From: Phascolomyces articulosus
Lineage: Eukaryota > Mucoromycota > Mucoromycetes > Mucorales > Lichtheimiaceae
Direction: 5' to 3'
Assembly: GCA_025677815.1 (NCBI GenBank)
Contig: JAIXMP010000001.1
Span: 2,108,001 to 2,172,000, forward strand
Length of the DNA stretch: 64,000 nucleotides
Made by a program: the position numbers and the translations under genes. Positions 49,801-61,523 of this stretch are shown one piece after another (positions within the stretch are counted from its first letter, which is position 1; every line of letters begins with the position of its first letter). Under the pieces are notes generated by a model. The model was not told the DNA's origin. It saw nothing but the letters and a program-made list of their open reading frames with translations, and ran no database searches.

Positions 49801-51649
49801 CGGTACAGTTCACTATAAATGGAAAAAGATATACGTATGTTATTTCTTGTTTTAAATGCGGCTCAGACCGATGATACGTAAAAGTTTGGGCTCAGAAGAA
49901 AACATTTATAAGCACATCATCGCTTGTACGACCAGTGAAATAATTTGTTATTTTTCTTTCTCATGAACCTTATACACACCACGCATCTTTTTATAAATTC
50001 TATCTATGGATAAAGTATAAACAAAATGGTTAATAATAGAAACATATTTTTTTATAAATTCATCACCACGCATCACATTTTACTTCTTGGCATCAAAAAC
50101 ATGAGAAATGAAAAAGAAGGTTATGCTTTGTGGCATCAGAATTATACAACCGATGGTATCCAGCTTATCGGAAAATTCCAATATCACCTTAAAACAAGAT
50201 CACTTCCCTTTCAGGCATGGTTTCATACTACACACACGACTAACATCAGATAATAGACTAAAAAAATTACCATGCAAAGAACTACTGCAATGACGTGGCT
50301 GGTGCGCGTAGTAATAAATGTCATATACCTGGTATCCATATATCTTGTTTGGTTTAGGCGTAAATAGTAATAATGAAATAAAAACAACAATCCTTTTGTT
50401 TTTTATTTTATTTTATATATTCGTTATCCTCTCAGGGGCTCAACGGACACGATTCCGATAATTTCTTAAATAATCTGGGGAAACAAACATGATGAAGAAG
50501 GGGTTATTTGGTATAGATCAAAGAAGATCTACCGAACTCCTTTACTTTAACTTAAATAAGAGTAGTTGTAAATTCATATTGACGCTGTATTTTCAATAAA
50601 TGATTTTTTTAATCGACTTAAAAAATAAAACAGCTATTATGTCATATAACATACAGCACTCATGCTGAATAATGGTGATAAATAGGAAATAATGAATCAA
50701 TTTGAAAACTTGCTGCATGTAGTTCCTAGAAATAATGTGTTTGATAAACATAAGACATGGCCAGTTATTTACAGAAAATAATAATTGAGGCTACTAAATT
50801 TATATTTGTTTCAGTTTCTGTCAAAAATTTATTATGGGGTGAATGTGTGTATTATTTTAATAGAATCAACAACATTGGTCTGTTAATCGGATAACCTTAT
50901 TATTGCGCATATATACTATAAGCCATTGTTATATTTCAATAATTATAGAATATTATTGTATGTAGTGCAATGTGAGGCGAAGCGTGCATCAACATGACGA
51001 TTTTCGTTGTTTATTATTTATCATCATTACTATGCCTTCGTGGTTCCAAAAAAAAAAGCCCTATCAAATGATGATGGCCTCGTGGAAAATATTATCCAAA
51101 ACAATAAAATATTGTACTCCTTTATGAGTATACCAGGAATAAACAACACAGTCAATAATGATGAATAATAGTAATAAGTTTATTATTAAAGTACATAAAG
51201 GAGGTGAGTCTAAGGCCACTCAGCGATCATAAATCAAGAAGGATCAAATTTGCCGAACAAGCGAAAGAATTCGATAAATTCCAGGAACTTCCTCTCTCTT
51301 TTTATGTCAGTTGACACTATAGTAGAAATATTGGTTGTTGGCTGTTGTGGATGAACTGAAATAGATAGTGTGTTATCATGATCCTTCTTGGCAAACAAAA
51401 TAACAATAACAATAACAAAAAGGCTATAAAACTCTAATTTCATAAAAAAACACATACACAAGATTGCTGAAAATAGATGATTGATTATATACGGACGTTA
51501 TTTCTCATAAAAAGCGGGTAATTTTGTATAGTCTTGGCATGCGACATAAACTAGGTATCTATAAATGGAAATGTAAGAGAAATCTCGGTTTTCCGCTTTT
51601 TCATTCAATTGAAAAACCGCTTTAAGTTGAACCTAACACAAAGAAAGCT

Positions 51650-51790
51650 TTATTTCTTTTCACTCTTCTTCTTCTTTTCCCTCTCTCATCTACTCATCCT
51701 TCCTCTTCTTCTTCTTCTTCCTCTTTTTTAACTTTCTTCAATTCCTCTCCATTTCATTATCCTTCTATCATTTTTTTTTATTTATTCAAT
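51650..51790 (+). promoter_or_regulatory. CT-rich promoter/leader tract of ADAM gene
   Basis: Pyrimidine-rich sequence dominated by CTT and TTC repeats, 110-250 bases upstream of the ADAM start codon. Such tracts are common around fungal transcription start sites and several shorter ones precede other genes here. The exact start site cannot be read. Confidence 0.4.
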
Positions 51791-51900
51791 TACAACATCT
51801 ACAGCAAAAGAAAAAGAGAGTGAAAGAAACGAAGTGTCATTACTATTCAATTATATAATTATACCATCATCTCAATTTTTATACAGCCAACATCACATTA

Positions 51901-54900
51901 ATGAATATAGTACTACTATTATTTTCATTATTTCTTCTTCATCTTGTTACCGGTAAATAATCTTAATAACCTTAATAATCTTAATAATAATAATAATAAA
52001 CAGCAGCAGCAATTAAATTAAAGCAAAAAAAACAAAGAATCAAATTAGTTGATATACTAATACAATTAGGAGTGAATAATTAATAGGTCATAGCGTAAAT
52101 AATCGGCAACTATTACATGTTGAACCGTTAAGAACAGTTCAACTCGATATAGCCCCTCGCCCTGAGAAATTTTTCAGAAAACGAAGCTTAACCCAAAACC
52201 CTGCATATACACCCAACAGCCACTCTATCGAACACGATGACATTTTACGATTAACACTTTCCGCTTACAACCAAACCATTAATCTTCATTTACATCCCAA
52301 TTTGAATCTATTTCACCCGAATGCAGTAACATGGCGTAATGGCCAAGGCACTCCCCTGACGCACGATCAGTTTCGAATCTACCGAGGTTACGTCGTGAGC
52401 AACTCTGATACACACCACCGATGGAAACGAGACCGAGCCGGTGTCATTCCTGATGATACGATGGATTTTATGAATGATGGTCAACAACTCGGTTGGGCAA
52501 GAGTGATTCTTCGACAAGATTTAACCAAGTAAAGTTTAATTATTGTTTTTTTTTTCTGTCTCACTTTTAATTTTCTTTTACAGATGTATTATTTTTTTTA
52601 TGTCAAAGAGAGAATTAGTCTAGATTATAATCGAAACATTTATAATACAACATGTATGATATTCAATATTGACATGAAACCAATTATAAAATTTAGACCC
52701 GGTATGGAGTATCCAGTCTTTGAAGGTACATTTACAATGAACGGCGAAATGTATCACATCAAAACGACGAGCAATTATAAATTATCTAAGCGTCAAGATG
52801 ATGCTGAATTAACGAACGGGGACAATGCCCACATGGTCATTTATCGCGACTCCGATACCACACTTGTCTTACCTCAAGACAACGATGATCATCATAACGG
52901 GGATGGTGAATGTGGATTTGACCGTTTAGCCTTTCATAAAGATAATCAATTCCAACATCCAGTCTTAAGAGTAGGTCATCCTGCTGCTGGTGAGATGGGA
53001 ATTTATACCCCAAGCCATTTATTTGACTCCCCTTTTACTGGTGGTAGCAGTGGTTTGACAAAACGACAAAGTTCAAGTGGTTGTCCAAGTTCAACTTTGA
53101 GTGAGTTTATTTAGCTTTTGACTATTTTGGTGTAACATTAAACCCAAAATATAAATATTAACCTTTTTTGTTCGTTTTTTTATTCTCCCTTAGTTAATTA
53201 TATGGGCGTTGCTGCAGATTGTACTTATACCAGGCATTATGGGTCCATTGAAGATGCACGGACACAAATTATCAATAATTGGAACACAGCCTCAGGAGTT
53301 TATGAAAGCACGTTTAACATTCAATTGGGTATTATCAATATCACTATCTTGCCCGAAACTTGTCCCTCCACACCAGAACCGGATTGGAACCGGGATTGTT
53401 CTAATAGCTACACGATTAGCGAACGTTTGAGTGATTTTAGTTTATGGCGTTCCTATATGAGTGATGATGGAGCTGGTCTATGGCATTTAATGACAAACTG
53501 CGCGTAAGTTGTGTATTAGATTCATAAATAGCTTATTGCTATTGTGCATGTGGACTAATTCCGGAATATCTTTATATTTATAGAACGGGTGTAGAAGTAG
53601 GCGTTGCTTGGTTACAACAACTTTGTAATATGGGTGTAAATCAGCAATCCGTTGGTGGACAAACTCAATATGTATCTGGTACTGGTGTTTCATCTGTTCG
53701 TAAGTGATGAATATACATATAAGAATGAATTCGTATTTTATGTGTGTTATTTTATTAACTTTTTTTATTACATTCATAGTTCGTGATGAATGGAAAGTTG
53801 TAGCACATGAAATTGGTCACGGTTTTGGTAAGCAGAACAAAGAGAACAACTAAAAAAAAAAATCAATTGCATGATATACTTATTTTTTCTCTATATGTGT
53901 GATGCAACAGGTGCTATTCATGATTGTACATCTGATTCATGTCCATGCAGTGGATCATCATGTCAATGTTGTCCTCTGAGTGATACCCAATGTGATGCTG
54001 GCGGAACATATATCATGAATCCTACAAATAATGTATCAACTGAATCATTCAGTCCTTGTTCGATAAATACTATTTGTGGGTTATTCTCATCCATGGGAAC
54101 ATGTTTAGAAGGTAAATTACAAAACAACCCATTATTACTTTTATGATATAATATGCCACCTGGGAAAAAGAAAAATTCTTACATGCTGGATCTAATTTTT
54201 TATTATAGCACCTGGCAGTCGTACTGTTCAAACATTACAAATGTGTGGTAATGGTATAAAGGAAGAAGGAGAAGATTGTGATCCAGGAGGACAACCTAGT
54301 TCATGTTGTGATGCTACCACTTGTAAATTCGTCAATGGTGCTACCTGCGAGTAAGTATTTTCTTATTTTATCCAAAAATATATATAGCAAATGCATAAAA
54401 AAAAATTATTAACATTTTATCCTTGATCACAATGATAATAGTGATACCACTGATTTATGTTGCGATAACTGTCAATTACGACCTGCAAATACAGTATGCC
54501 GCGAAGCACAAAGTGAATGTGATATTGCAGAACATTGTGATGGTACAACGGGTGATTGTCCAGCTGACACCTATGTAGATGATGGAACATCATGTGGTAA
54601 TGGAAGCAGCTTGCAGTGTGCTTCTGGTCAATGTACTTCCCGAGATCAACAATGTCGAGAACGTGGTTCCGAATTATCCATCACAAGTGCATGTTCAGCC
54701 ATGGGCTCCAGTTGTCAAATTACATGTTCCAGTTCAAGTGGCACTGGATGTACCATTTTTAACGGTAACTTTTTGGATGGTACTCCTTGTGGCTCTGGTG
54801 GACGATGCCGAGATGGATCGTGTGATTATGGAAGTACCAACAACAAGGCATTAGCATGGCTTCAAGATAATAAGGAAATTGCTATTCCAGTAGGTGTTGT

Positions 54901-55297
54901 TTTAGCACTGATTCTTTTGTTCATTCTTATCCGTTGTTTCTTGAGAGGTTGTTGTTGTTGGCCAGGTTTGACAGCCTACAAAACACGTCGACGTGCATTG
55001 CAACACAGTCAGGTTGCACCACCACCCGCTGGTTATTATAATAATAGTACACCTGATCACAGTAGCCGTCCACCCTCTTCAATACCTCCACCACCGCCAC
55101 CAGTACGTTCTTCGGGTGGATGGGTGGATCCTACAGCTTACAACGGACCCACGTCAAATACTGCCACTCCTCCATACCCACCACCTACTTATTATCCACC
55201 TCCATCAACGCCACCTCATAGTCGATCCCCACCTCCACCGCCACCTGCTCATAACGTTTCACCAACAAGTCGCGCACAACGCTTCTCAGGTTACTAA
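51901..55297 (+). CDS. ADAM-type membrane zinc metalloprotease (856 aa, 9 exons)
   Basis: Exons 51901-51952, 52087-52528, 52697-53100, 53194-53503, 53584-53699, 53780-53827, 53911-54111, 54209-54350, 54442-55297; 2571 nt in frame. Residues 1-18 are a signal peptide. The prodomain (19 to about 320) contains KR sites. The M12B reprolysin domain has VAHEIGHGFGAIHD (His451, Glu452, His455, His461) and the Met-turn YIMNP (491-495). A Cys-rich disintegrin-like region follows (EEGEDCDPGGQPSSCCDATT; CDIAEHCDGTTGDCPAD), then a transmembrane helix at about 718-738, a Cys-rich juxtamembrane GCCCW and a Pro/Tyr-rich cytosolic tail with PPPPPP runs that could bind SH3 or WW domains. Exon 3 begins inside the apparent open frame at the acceptor TTTAG (52692-52696), because phase excludes the earlier AG. 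Substrates are unknown. Convergent with the phenylalanine hydroxylase gene. Confidence 0.9.
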
Positions 55298-55603
55298 AGA
55301 GGAAAAATCAAGTCAAGAGTTGTATTTCTTTTATTTTATTTTTTTACTTGTAACATATATAATTTCCCCACCCTTTCATTATTAGATAGAAAGAAATGAT
55401 TCAGAGCAATTTACACACTTACACATATGCACGCACTACATATATTACACAACAGGATTCAATTATTTGTTGATTTTATATTTGTAAATTTTTTTTGTTT
55501 GATTCTTTTTCGTTTTTTTATTATTTTTTGTAAAACTATTAACTATATATATATAACTTTATATAAAGAACTAAATAATTTATGGATAGACAGAATGGCC
55601 TAA

Positions 55604-57445
55604 TTAATGAGAAAGTGATTCAATGACAGTGGTTAAAGTCTTCATATCATCTCGAATACCCTTGGCAAAACGAACCACCTTATCCTTGGAATCGAGGACT
55701 TCGATGGATTGTGTTAATGCATTGTATCGTACGGAAAATGGACGATTCATTTTGGAGGCAAAGTCACGAACTTTTTCTTGAGCATCTTTGAAAGAATCAG
55801 CGACGTAGTAAACAGGTTGGAATGTGGTGATGGGATATTCTGTTACAGCAGTCTTTTCGGGTTCAAAAGGTCGATGTTCAGGTATTTGGGATAAACTGTA
55901 TTCCAATTCACCAAAGGAACTCAATAATCCAGCACCATAAGCCTTCAATTCATCTCCTTGACGACACACACCAAATTCTGCTGTGAACCAAAAGATAGTA
56001 GCCAATTTCTTAATATCTTCATCTGAAGCACCCAAGGAAGCTAAACCAATTTCTTGTGAAAAGTCTGCAAAGTCAGGATCAGCAAACTAATAGAATAAAA
56101 TAAATACATGATGATTATTAACCTTGTTAAAAATATAAATAAAAAAGCAACACATATGATGTCAACCCTATTGTTGATGGTGACACGACATACCAAAGGT
56201 GCATGACCCAATAATTCGTGGCATACATCCGGTTCAGGGGTATAGAAAGGTTTTGAAGGATGACGAATATATTGAGTGGAGTGGAATACACGGAAAGCAA
56301 AAGCGTTCAAAAAGTCACGACTGGTCAATAAGCCCATGACTGGACGAATTTGAAAACCGGTACAATCCTTCAAGAAGCGCGAAACAGTTTCTAATTGAGG
56401 AATTTCTTTATCACTGTAACCACAGTTTTGTTCAAGCAATGGGAATACATATTGATGTTCACGGCATGCATGAGTCTTGTATAATTGTGTCAATCGTCGA
56501 TACACTTGACCCCAAGCAGCATTTTCTTCGGGTGTATAATCGACATGAGGTACTGGATCGCCAGTACGGAAAGCCTTTGCCATACGTGTAATATCAGCAC
56601 GACGCTCACGATAAGCAGGATCATTGGCACCAGGATGCTCCGAGCCTATTTTTTATTTTAAAATATAAAAAATTCAGATCAGGTCAGATCAGATCAAATC
56701 AGATAAATATAAAATAATTATCCCCCACACATGTGCTTTGATAGAAATAACATACTCAATTCTTCACCCATTTCAAGAACCTTTTCAGCGAATGTATCGA
56801 GATCTGCCATCTTACGTGGGAACCATGGCACACTATCTGCAGAAATTTTCCCACGATTTTTCCCACGGGGTATATTGTTAGCCATAGTAATTTTTTTGTT
56901 AAACATTGCTTATCATTCCACTCCTTCTAATCTTTATATCCTCCGCTTCTATTTTTTTTTTATCATTGACTCACCTTGAGCACCGTCAGCACCGAGAACA
57001 CGTACATCAGTTGTATGTTGACGAAGTCCTTCTACAACCTTATCCACTTGAACACCATCACGAGCATTCAAATCCACAAAGAAATCATAATCCCAATCCG
57101 CAGTACGACTTGGTCGTCTATATAATAACAATTCATATATTGATTGATAAGTTAAGCCACCTCCGACACTCAATTGCTATCAAATCCATCCAATATTCAT
57201 CCAATTCATTGACCACACATCTCATATTATAATATATTTTTTTAAAAACCAGATCCAAAAATAATTATACCCCACAATTTATTTTTAAAAAAAAAACTTA
57301 CGATTCAATACGTGTCATTGAAATATCCATTGCTTTAATAGCAGCCAAACAACTCTCTAAGGCTCCGACCTTATCATTGATGGAGAAACATAATGTTGTC
57401 TTGGATCCATCAGTTTTAGTTGGTACATGAGATGCAAAGGTTCGC
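55604..57445 (-). CDS. PAH: Phenylalanine-4-hydroxylase (433+ aa, first exon unresolved)
   Basis: Pterin- and iron-dependent aromatic amino acid hydroxylase (Phe to Tyr). Exons: 57445-57302, 57117-56975, 56836-56756, 56645-56194, 56086-55604. The ACT regulatory domain reads LCFSINDKVGALESCLAAIK and MTRIESRPSRTADWDYDFFV. The catalytic domain starts DSVPWFPRKMADLD and has THACREHQYVFPLLE, GFQIRPVMGLLTSRDF, TPEPDVCHELLGHAPLF (two iron His) and IFWFTAEFG (iron Glu). The C-terminal tetramerisation helix is short. Exon 57445 starts in phase 2 (xx|G, then RTFASHVP), so an upstream exon with the start codon is required. Candidates are a 26-nt exon 57564-57539 (MISTDRFP, with a weak GC donor) or splicing from the Mge1 gene. 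PAH is known in Mortierella and other early fungi and is absent from most Dikarya. Confidence 0.9.
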
Positions 57446-57585
57446 CTATCAATAAATAATGATAAAAAAACAATCAATCACTAAGTTATTTTAACAAAAA
57501 TAATAACCTCCCTTTTTTTTTCTCTCGCGGTCACATGCCCAGGAAATCTATCGGTACTTATCATCCGAGAGAAAGGAAAAAAGAC

Positions 57586-58279
57586 CTACTTTTCAGCAAC
57601 AACGCCCACTTGAGCAGGACGTAATAAACGTCCACGTAAAGCATAGCCAGATTTCTTGACAGTAAAGATAGTACCTGGCTGTTGATTAGGAATTTCCTTG
57701 TTAAAAACAGATTGAGCCTTGGTAGCATCAAACTTTTGGCCAATTTCTGTTTCCACCTTTTCAACACCATGACGCTTTAATGTCTTGACAAGTTCAGCTT
57801 CAGTCATGGCCATACCAGTATAAAGGTTGGAAATCTTATCAATGATTTGATCGGGTGTATGCTCCTTAATTGACACTTTGGTACGGAATTCGGCAGGAAT
57901 GGAAGCTTTGGCCATCCCAAGCACATCTACAGTATCCAATAAATCCTTGGCAAACTTTTGAATGGCAAAATCTCGTTGTATGGTCACTTCTTTGGTGCTA
58001 CGTTCTTCTAATGTCTTTTTATCAGCCATGCAACGTTGAACAGCTTCCTATTATTGTTAGAGTAGATTAGAATCAATCGATTTGTCATCCTATGTATGTC
58101 TATGATGTACGCGTAAAGAGAGAGAGGGAAAGTATTCTATTTACGTTCAATTTGGTTAACTTTTTATCACGTTCTTCAAGTATTTCTGGAGTAGGTGTGG
58201 CATAAGTTCTCTTTGCAAATTGCAAAGTTGGCATGAGGGATCGCGATTGAACGCGAACAAATGACAAATTCCGAAGCAT
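57586..58279 (-). CDS. MGE1: Mge1 / mitochondrial GrpE nucleotide exchange factor (198 aa, 2 exons)
   Basis: Exons 58279-58145 and 58047-57586 (597 nt). Exchanges nucleotide on mitochondrial Hsp70 (Ssc1) for matrix import and folding. Residues 1-30 (MLRNLSFVRVQSRSLMPTLQ) are an Arg/Ser-rich presequence. The coiled-coil follows (CMADKKTLEERSTKEVTIQR), then the GrpE core FAIQKFAKDLLDTVDVLGMA, LYTGMAMTEAELVKTLKRHG, and the beta domain GTIFTVKKSGYALRGRLLRP ending AQVGVVAEK. The C-terminus is where GrpE proteins normally end. Two bases before the stop, GAAAA|GTAGGT forms a usable donor that is phase-compatible with the phenylalanine hydroxylase exon 140 nt downstream. Divergent from the NPC2-like gene. 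Confidence 0.94.
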
Positions 58280-58705
58280 ATTTGATAAATAAGAAAAAAG
58301 GAAGAAGAGAGAAGGGAGGCAAAAAAAAAAAAGAATGTGGGGTCAAAAAACGCAACAAGTTGTCAGAAACCACATTTACAATCCTTTTTTATATTTTTTT
58401 TTTTTGAGTGCTGAATTTCAAAAACTTTCCCAGGCTATGGTCAAGCAGGATTTATAAAAAACACCAAACAAAAAATGTTGGATTGATGGCTTCAAGGAAA
58501 TTGAGGTCATCCAGATTCTATAAATGGAAATCGCTTGGAATTGATCAAAAATGCAAAGAGTACAATTGCAGCAACCAATCGATCAGTATAAGTTTTTTTT
58601 CGCCGCTTAAATCTATAGCATCTCTGTTTTGCTTTTTTTGCGTTGCTTTGGAAATAAAATAACCTTTTTATTTTTCTTTTCCTTTTGTTTCTACCATTTA
58701 TAACA

Positions 58706-59654
58706 ATGAAGTGGAATTTGACCTTACTCCTCCTTACTGTCTTTATTGCAGTTTCTCAAGCTGCTATTATTCCTCACTTTTTTACTCAAGACGATGAACC
58801 AGCTTATGAATCTTCTACTGACCTGATTACTAATTGTGGTGACGATAACGATCTCTTGACGTAAGTTTTTCCTGCTACCTAATGACCAACAAGGGTTAAA
58901 AAGAAGGGAAGAAGAAGGGGAAGAAGAAGAAGAAGGAAAAAACGTTTAAATATATAGGGATTTCATGCATCATTGAAATAAGGGCTTATTACATATAAGC
59001 ACCCTATTACATGGCTTGCATATCCAACTATTTGTATAATATCTGATATATGAAACAAATTGAAATAACTTTATAGTATTAAAGATATTACCTTAAACCC
59101 TGATCCACCAAGAGCTGGTGAAAAGTTGACTGTTGATTTCGAGGGTACTTTGAAAGAAGATGTCCCTGAAGGAAGTATTGTTGAAATTACTGTCAAGTAT
59201 GGTGTTGTTCAGTTGATCAAGAAGAAGTTTGACTTTTGTCAAGAAGCTGATAAAGTCGATGAAGAATGTCCTATCAAGGCTGGTGAACTTGTTATTACCA
59301 AGGATGTTGATCTCCCCAAGGAAATTCGTAAGTTCTTTTTTTTTCTTCATTTTCCCACTGGATGATATCATATTATTCATAAAAGCTCATTCACTCATGT
59401 TCTATGCTATTTTTTTATATATACTTTCTTACGTATTTTCCTCATTTTAGCACCCGTGAGTATAATTCATCCCAAGTGATAATGGGACCATATAACGCAG
59501 TAATAGAATGAAACCAATCAAAAATCCCCGACTGATTTAAATTATACATTTATTTTTTTAGGGACGTTACTCTGTTCACGCAGTGATCACAACACCTGAA
59601 GACAAACAAGTTACATGTTTAGATGGTCGTATGAGCTTCCCTCGTCATAGATAG
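58706..59654 (+). CDS. NPC2: NPC2/ML-domain lipid-transfer protein (167 aa, 4 exons)
   Basis: Exons 58706-58860, 59077-59327, 59451-59455, 59562-59654; 504 nt in frame. A signal peptide of about 19 residues (MKWNLTLLLLTVFIAVSQA) is followed by an ML (MD-2-related lipid recognition) domain that binds sterols or phosphatidylglycerol/inositol in the vacuole lumen. Landmarks: LITNCGDDNDLLTIKDITLN, PPRAGEKLTVDFEGTLKEDV, KYGVVQLIKKKFDFCQEAD, DEECPIKAGELVITKDVDLP, EIPPGRYSVHAVIT and KQVTCLDGRMSF. Four lumenal Cys could form two disulfides. The conserved Pro-Pro-Gly turn is encoded only if the 5-nt exon (CACCC) is spliced in. Divergent from MGE1 across about 430 nt. Confidence 0.92.
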
Positions 59655-60470
59655 ATTGTTCGTCCTCTTTGCCAGTTTGACAGACCTTCGTTTAGACTCA
59701 AATTCTCGTTAGAATCTTGACACTCCACCCTTACAAAAAAAATGAGAGCGATCTATTTTTTTATCGATTGTTTTTCTCTTTTTTTTTTTATATATAACAA
59801 CTTACTTCTCTATTATATTGACTTTATTTCCTCCATACAACTGTTTTTTATGTCTTTCTTTTTATATACTCACCCATGTTTGAATAAACCTTTTTTTCTT
59901 CTTCTCCCTTTTATTGTATTAACAAGAATCGATAGTGTTTGGTTTATATCTTTTTTAGGCTTATCATCATCACTTATTATTGAATCAAAATACTACCTTT
60001 ATCACATATGCATTTCTGTACTGGATAATCCCGTAATTTCCAGGTTTGATAAGACGAGAAAATGGTATTTTATTTGATTCTTCCTAGATCTAATCAAGTA
60101 TTTTTAGGGTCCTTTACTTCTTTTATTCATTTTTGTCTCTTCTTATATATACCTTTTTCTAGCTGTTAAAAATCTAGATGTTTTTAATATTTAATATGGA
60201 ACTGAGATGGATTAAAAAAGCTATGGAGTTCATTGTAGTACCAGGAAGAACTATCATAGAAATAGAAAAAGAAGATGATCAAAAATAACGGATAGCAACA
60301 TACCCCCCTGCAAAGAATTTGACATTTTGTATTATTATGCTAACCCTAATACATTATTTTTTTGTTGTTACTTGATTTCCATAACTTTCTCTAGTTTGGT
60401 ACAAGCTTCAATAAACGATATATACCTACATTTTCTTTCTATTTTGTAAATAGCTACTTATTATAAAAAC
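59655..60470. other. Intergenic, no gene seen
   Basis: T-rich, AT-rich spacer holding the NPC2-like 3' UTR and the promoter of the next gene. The 111-codon frame at 59742-60077 is low-complexity Phe/Leu/Ser translation of T-rich DNA. Confidence 0.5.
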
Positions 60471-61138
60471 ATGAATCCCTATAAACGGGTTCATTCACCC
60501 ACCGAGTATGATTTATTAACCACGGATCAAGCAAGAAAAAAGTACATTACTGAGCAGTTTGCGGAACAAATGGAGGCCATGTCATTGAATGGAAGTAATG
60601 GTGGCGGGGGTGGTGGGAATGCACCATCTCTCATTTTTCCTGATCCTCCAACACAACCTAACAATAATGATCCCTTGTCCATCACTTCATCGTTTGATAA
60701 TAATATTATGAAGGACTGGACAAGAACGAATTTAGTACAAACCCGAGTCCATGGGACCATGTTACCTTTTGAACAACGACCTGGCGAATCCAAGTTGAGA
60801 ATACCCGAATTTTTATTACAGGCTTCTTCTTCATCAAGGTAATTACAACTTACAATTGGTTCTTTTTATTCCTTCTTCTCATGGATCATCCTTCTAAATA
60901 GTAAACCGGAAGCACGCGATTTTGTTGGATATAATCCATTGGCATGGCGAACTGCTACAGCATCCGAAGAAGCGGAGGTAATATTAGTTTTTGCATAAAT
61001 TTCACTCAAGTGTGTAACTAAATGTGGATCCATTTGAAAACTATAAAGGTAAACTCGACTGCACCTATAGCATCCGATATCGATAATAATTATCCATATG
61101 AATTACAAAATGAATCTTCAGCAATGGAAATTGATTGA
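60471..61138 (+). CDS. Conserved-looking protein of unknown function (177 aa, 3 exons)
   Basis: Exons 60471-60838, 60902-60977, 61049-61138; 534 nt in frame. Begins MNPYKRVHSPTEYDLLTTDQ. A short helix with AEQMEAMSLNG and a Gly run (GGGGGG) comes next, then a Pro/Asn-rich stretch, a hydrophobic LRIPEFLLQ segment, the motif DFVGYNPLAWR, and an acidic C-terminus ending SSAMEID. No membrane helix or signal peptide. No family recognised; the spacing of short ordered motifs in disordered sequence suggests an adaptor or complex-binding protein. The introns are short with good sites. Convergent with SF3B3 (386 nt between stops). Confidence 0.6.
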
Positions 61139-61523
61139 TCGTTTATCAGTTATTCTATATTACAGCCATCATCAGCACCAACAAAAAAAAGTTCACCAAA
61201 ACACAATCATGCCACTAAGATATATTATTACGTTCATTTTTTTTCATTGTATATACATTATGAATTTTCAAAGTTTTCTTCTTATTTTTTTTGTTATGTT
61301 TTTTTTTCTTTGAATAACAAAACAACAAACAACTATAATAATAATAATAATAAAAATGAAAAAGGTAGTTTGTATGTATGTGTACGTGTGCGAGTGTCAA
61401 GTGTGAGTGAGTGAGGAAGAGTGTATTTAAAATAGGGATCAAGTGAAAATGAAAAATATCGATTTGTTTTTTTTTTTTTTGATTGTTGTGTAAAGAGAAC
61501 GGATAAGTACATTATATGTAAAT

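Larger units (their letters stand above)
46118..51900. other. Gene desert with decayed coding fragments and simple repeats
   Basis: About 5.8 kb, very AT-rich. At 46260-46591 (minus) there are coding-like pieces such as SIVLDNGLPGALGWFLSFF and QYKYGHMLMNYGG separated by a frameshift after an A7 run. They look like an unidentified gene relic. A TG/AG microsatellite lies at 46712-46810. Frames at 48075-48275, 50026-50253 and 51234-51461 show no domain. A long CT-rich tract (51650-51790) precedes the ADAM gene. Confidence 0.5.

Noticed and set aside
52584..52696. Open frame at the 5' side of ADAM exon 3 (MYYFFYVKERISLD...)
   Set aside because: Joining at the AG before this stretch gives the wrong phase or an early stop. 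The AG at 52695-52696 restores frame directly into PGMEYPVFEGTF, so the upstream part is intron.
59742..60077. 111-codon frame rich in Phe, Leu and Ser
   Set aside because: Translation of T-rich intergenic DNA with no hydropathy pattern or motif of a real protein.
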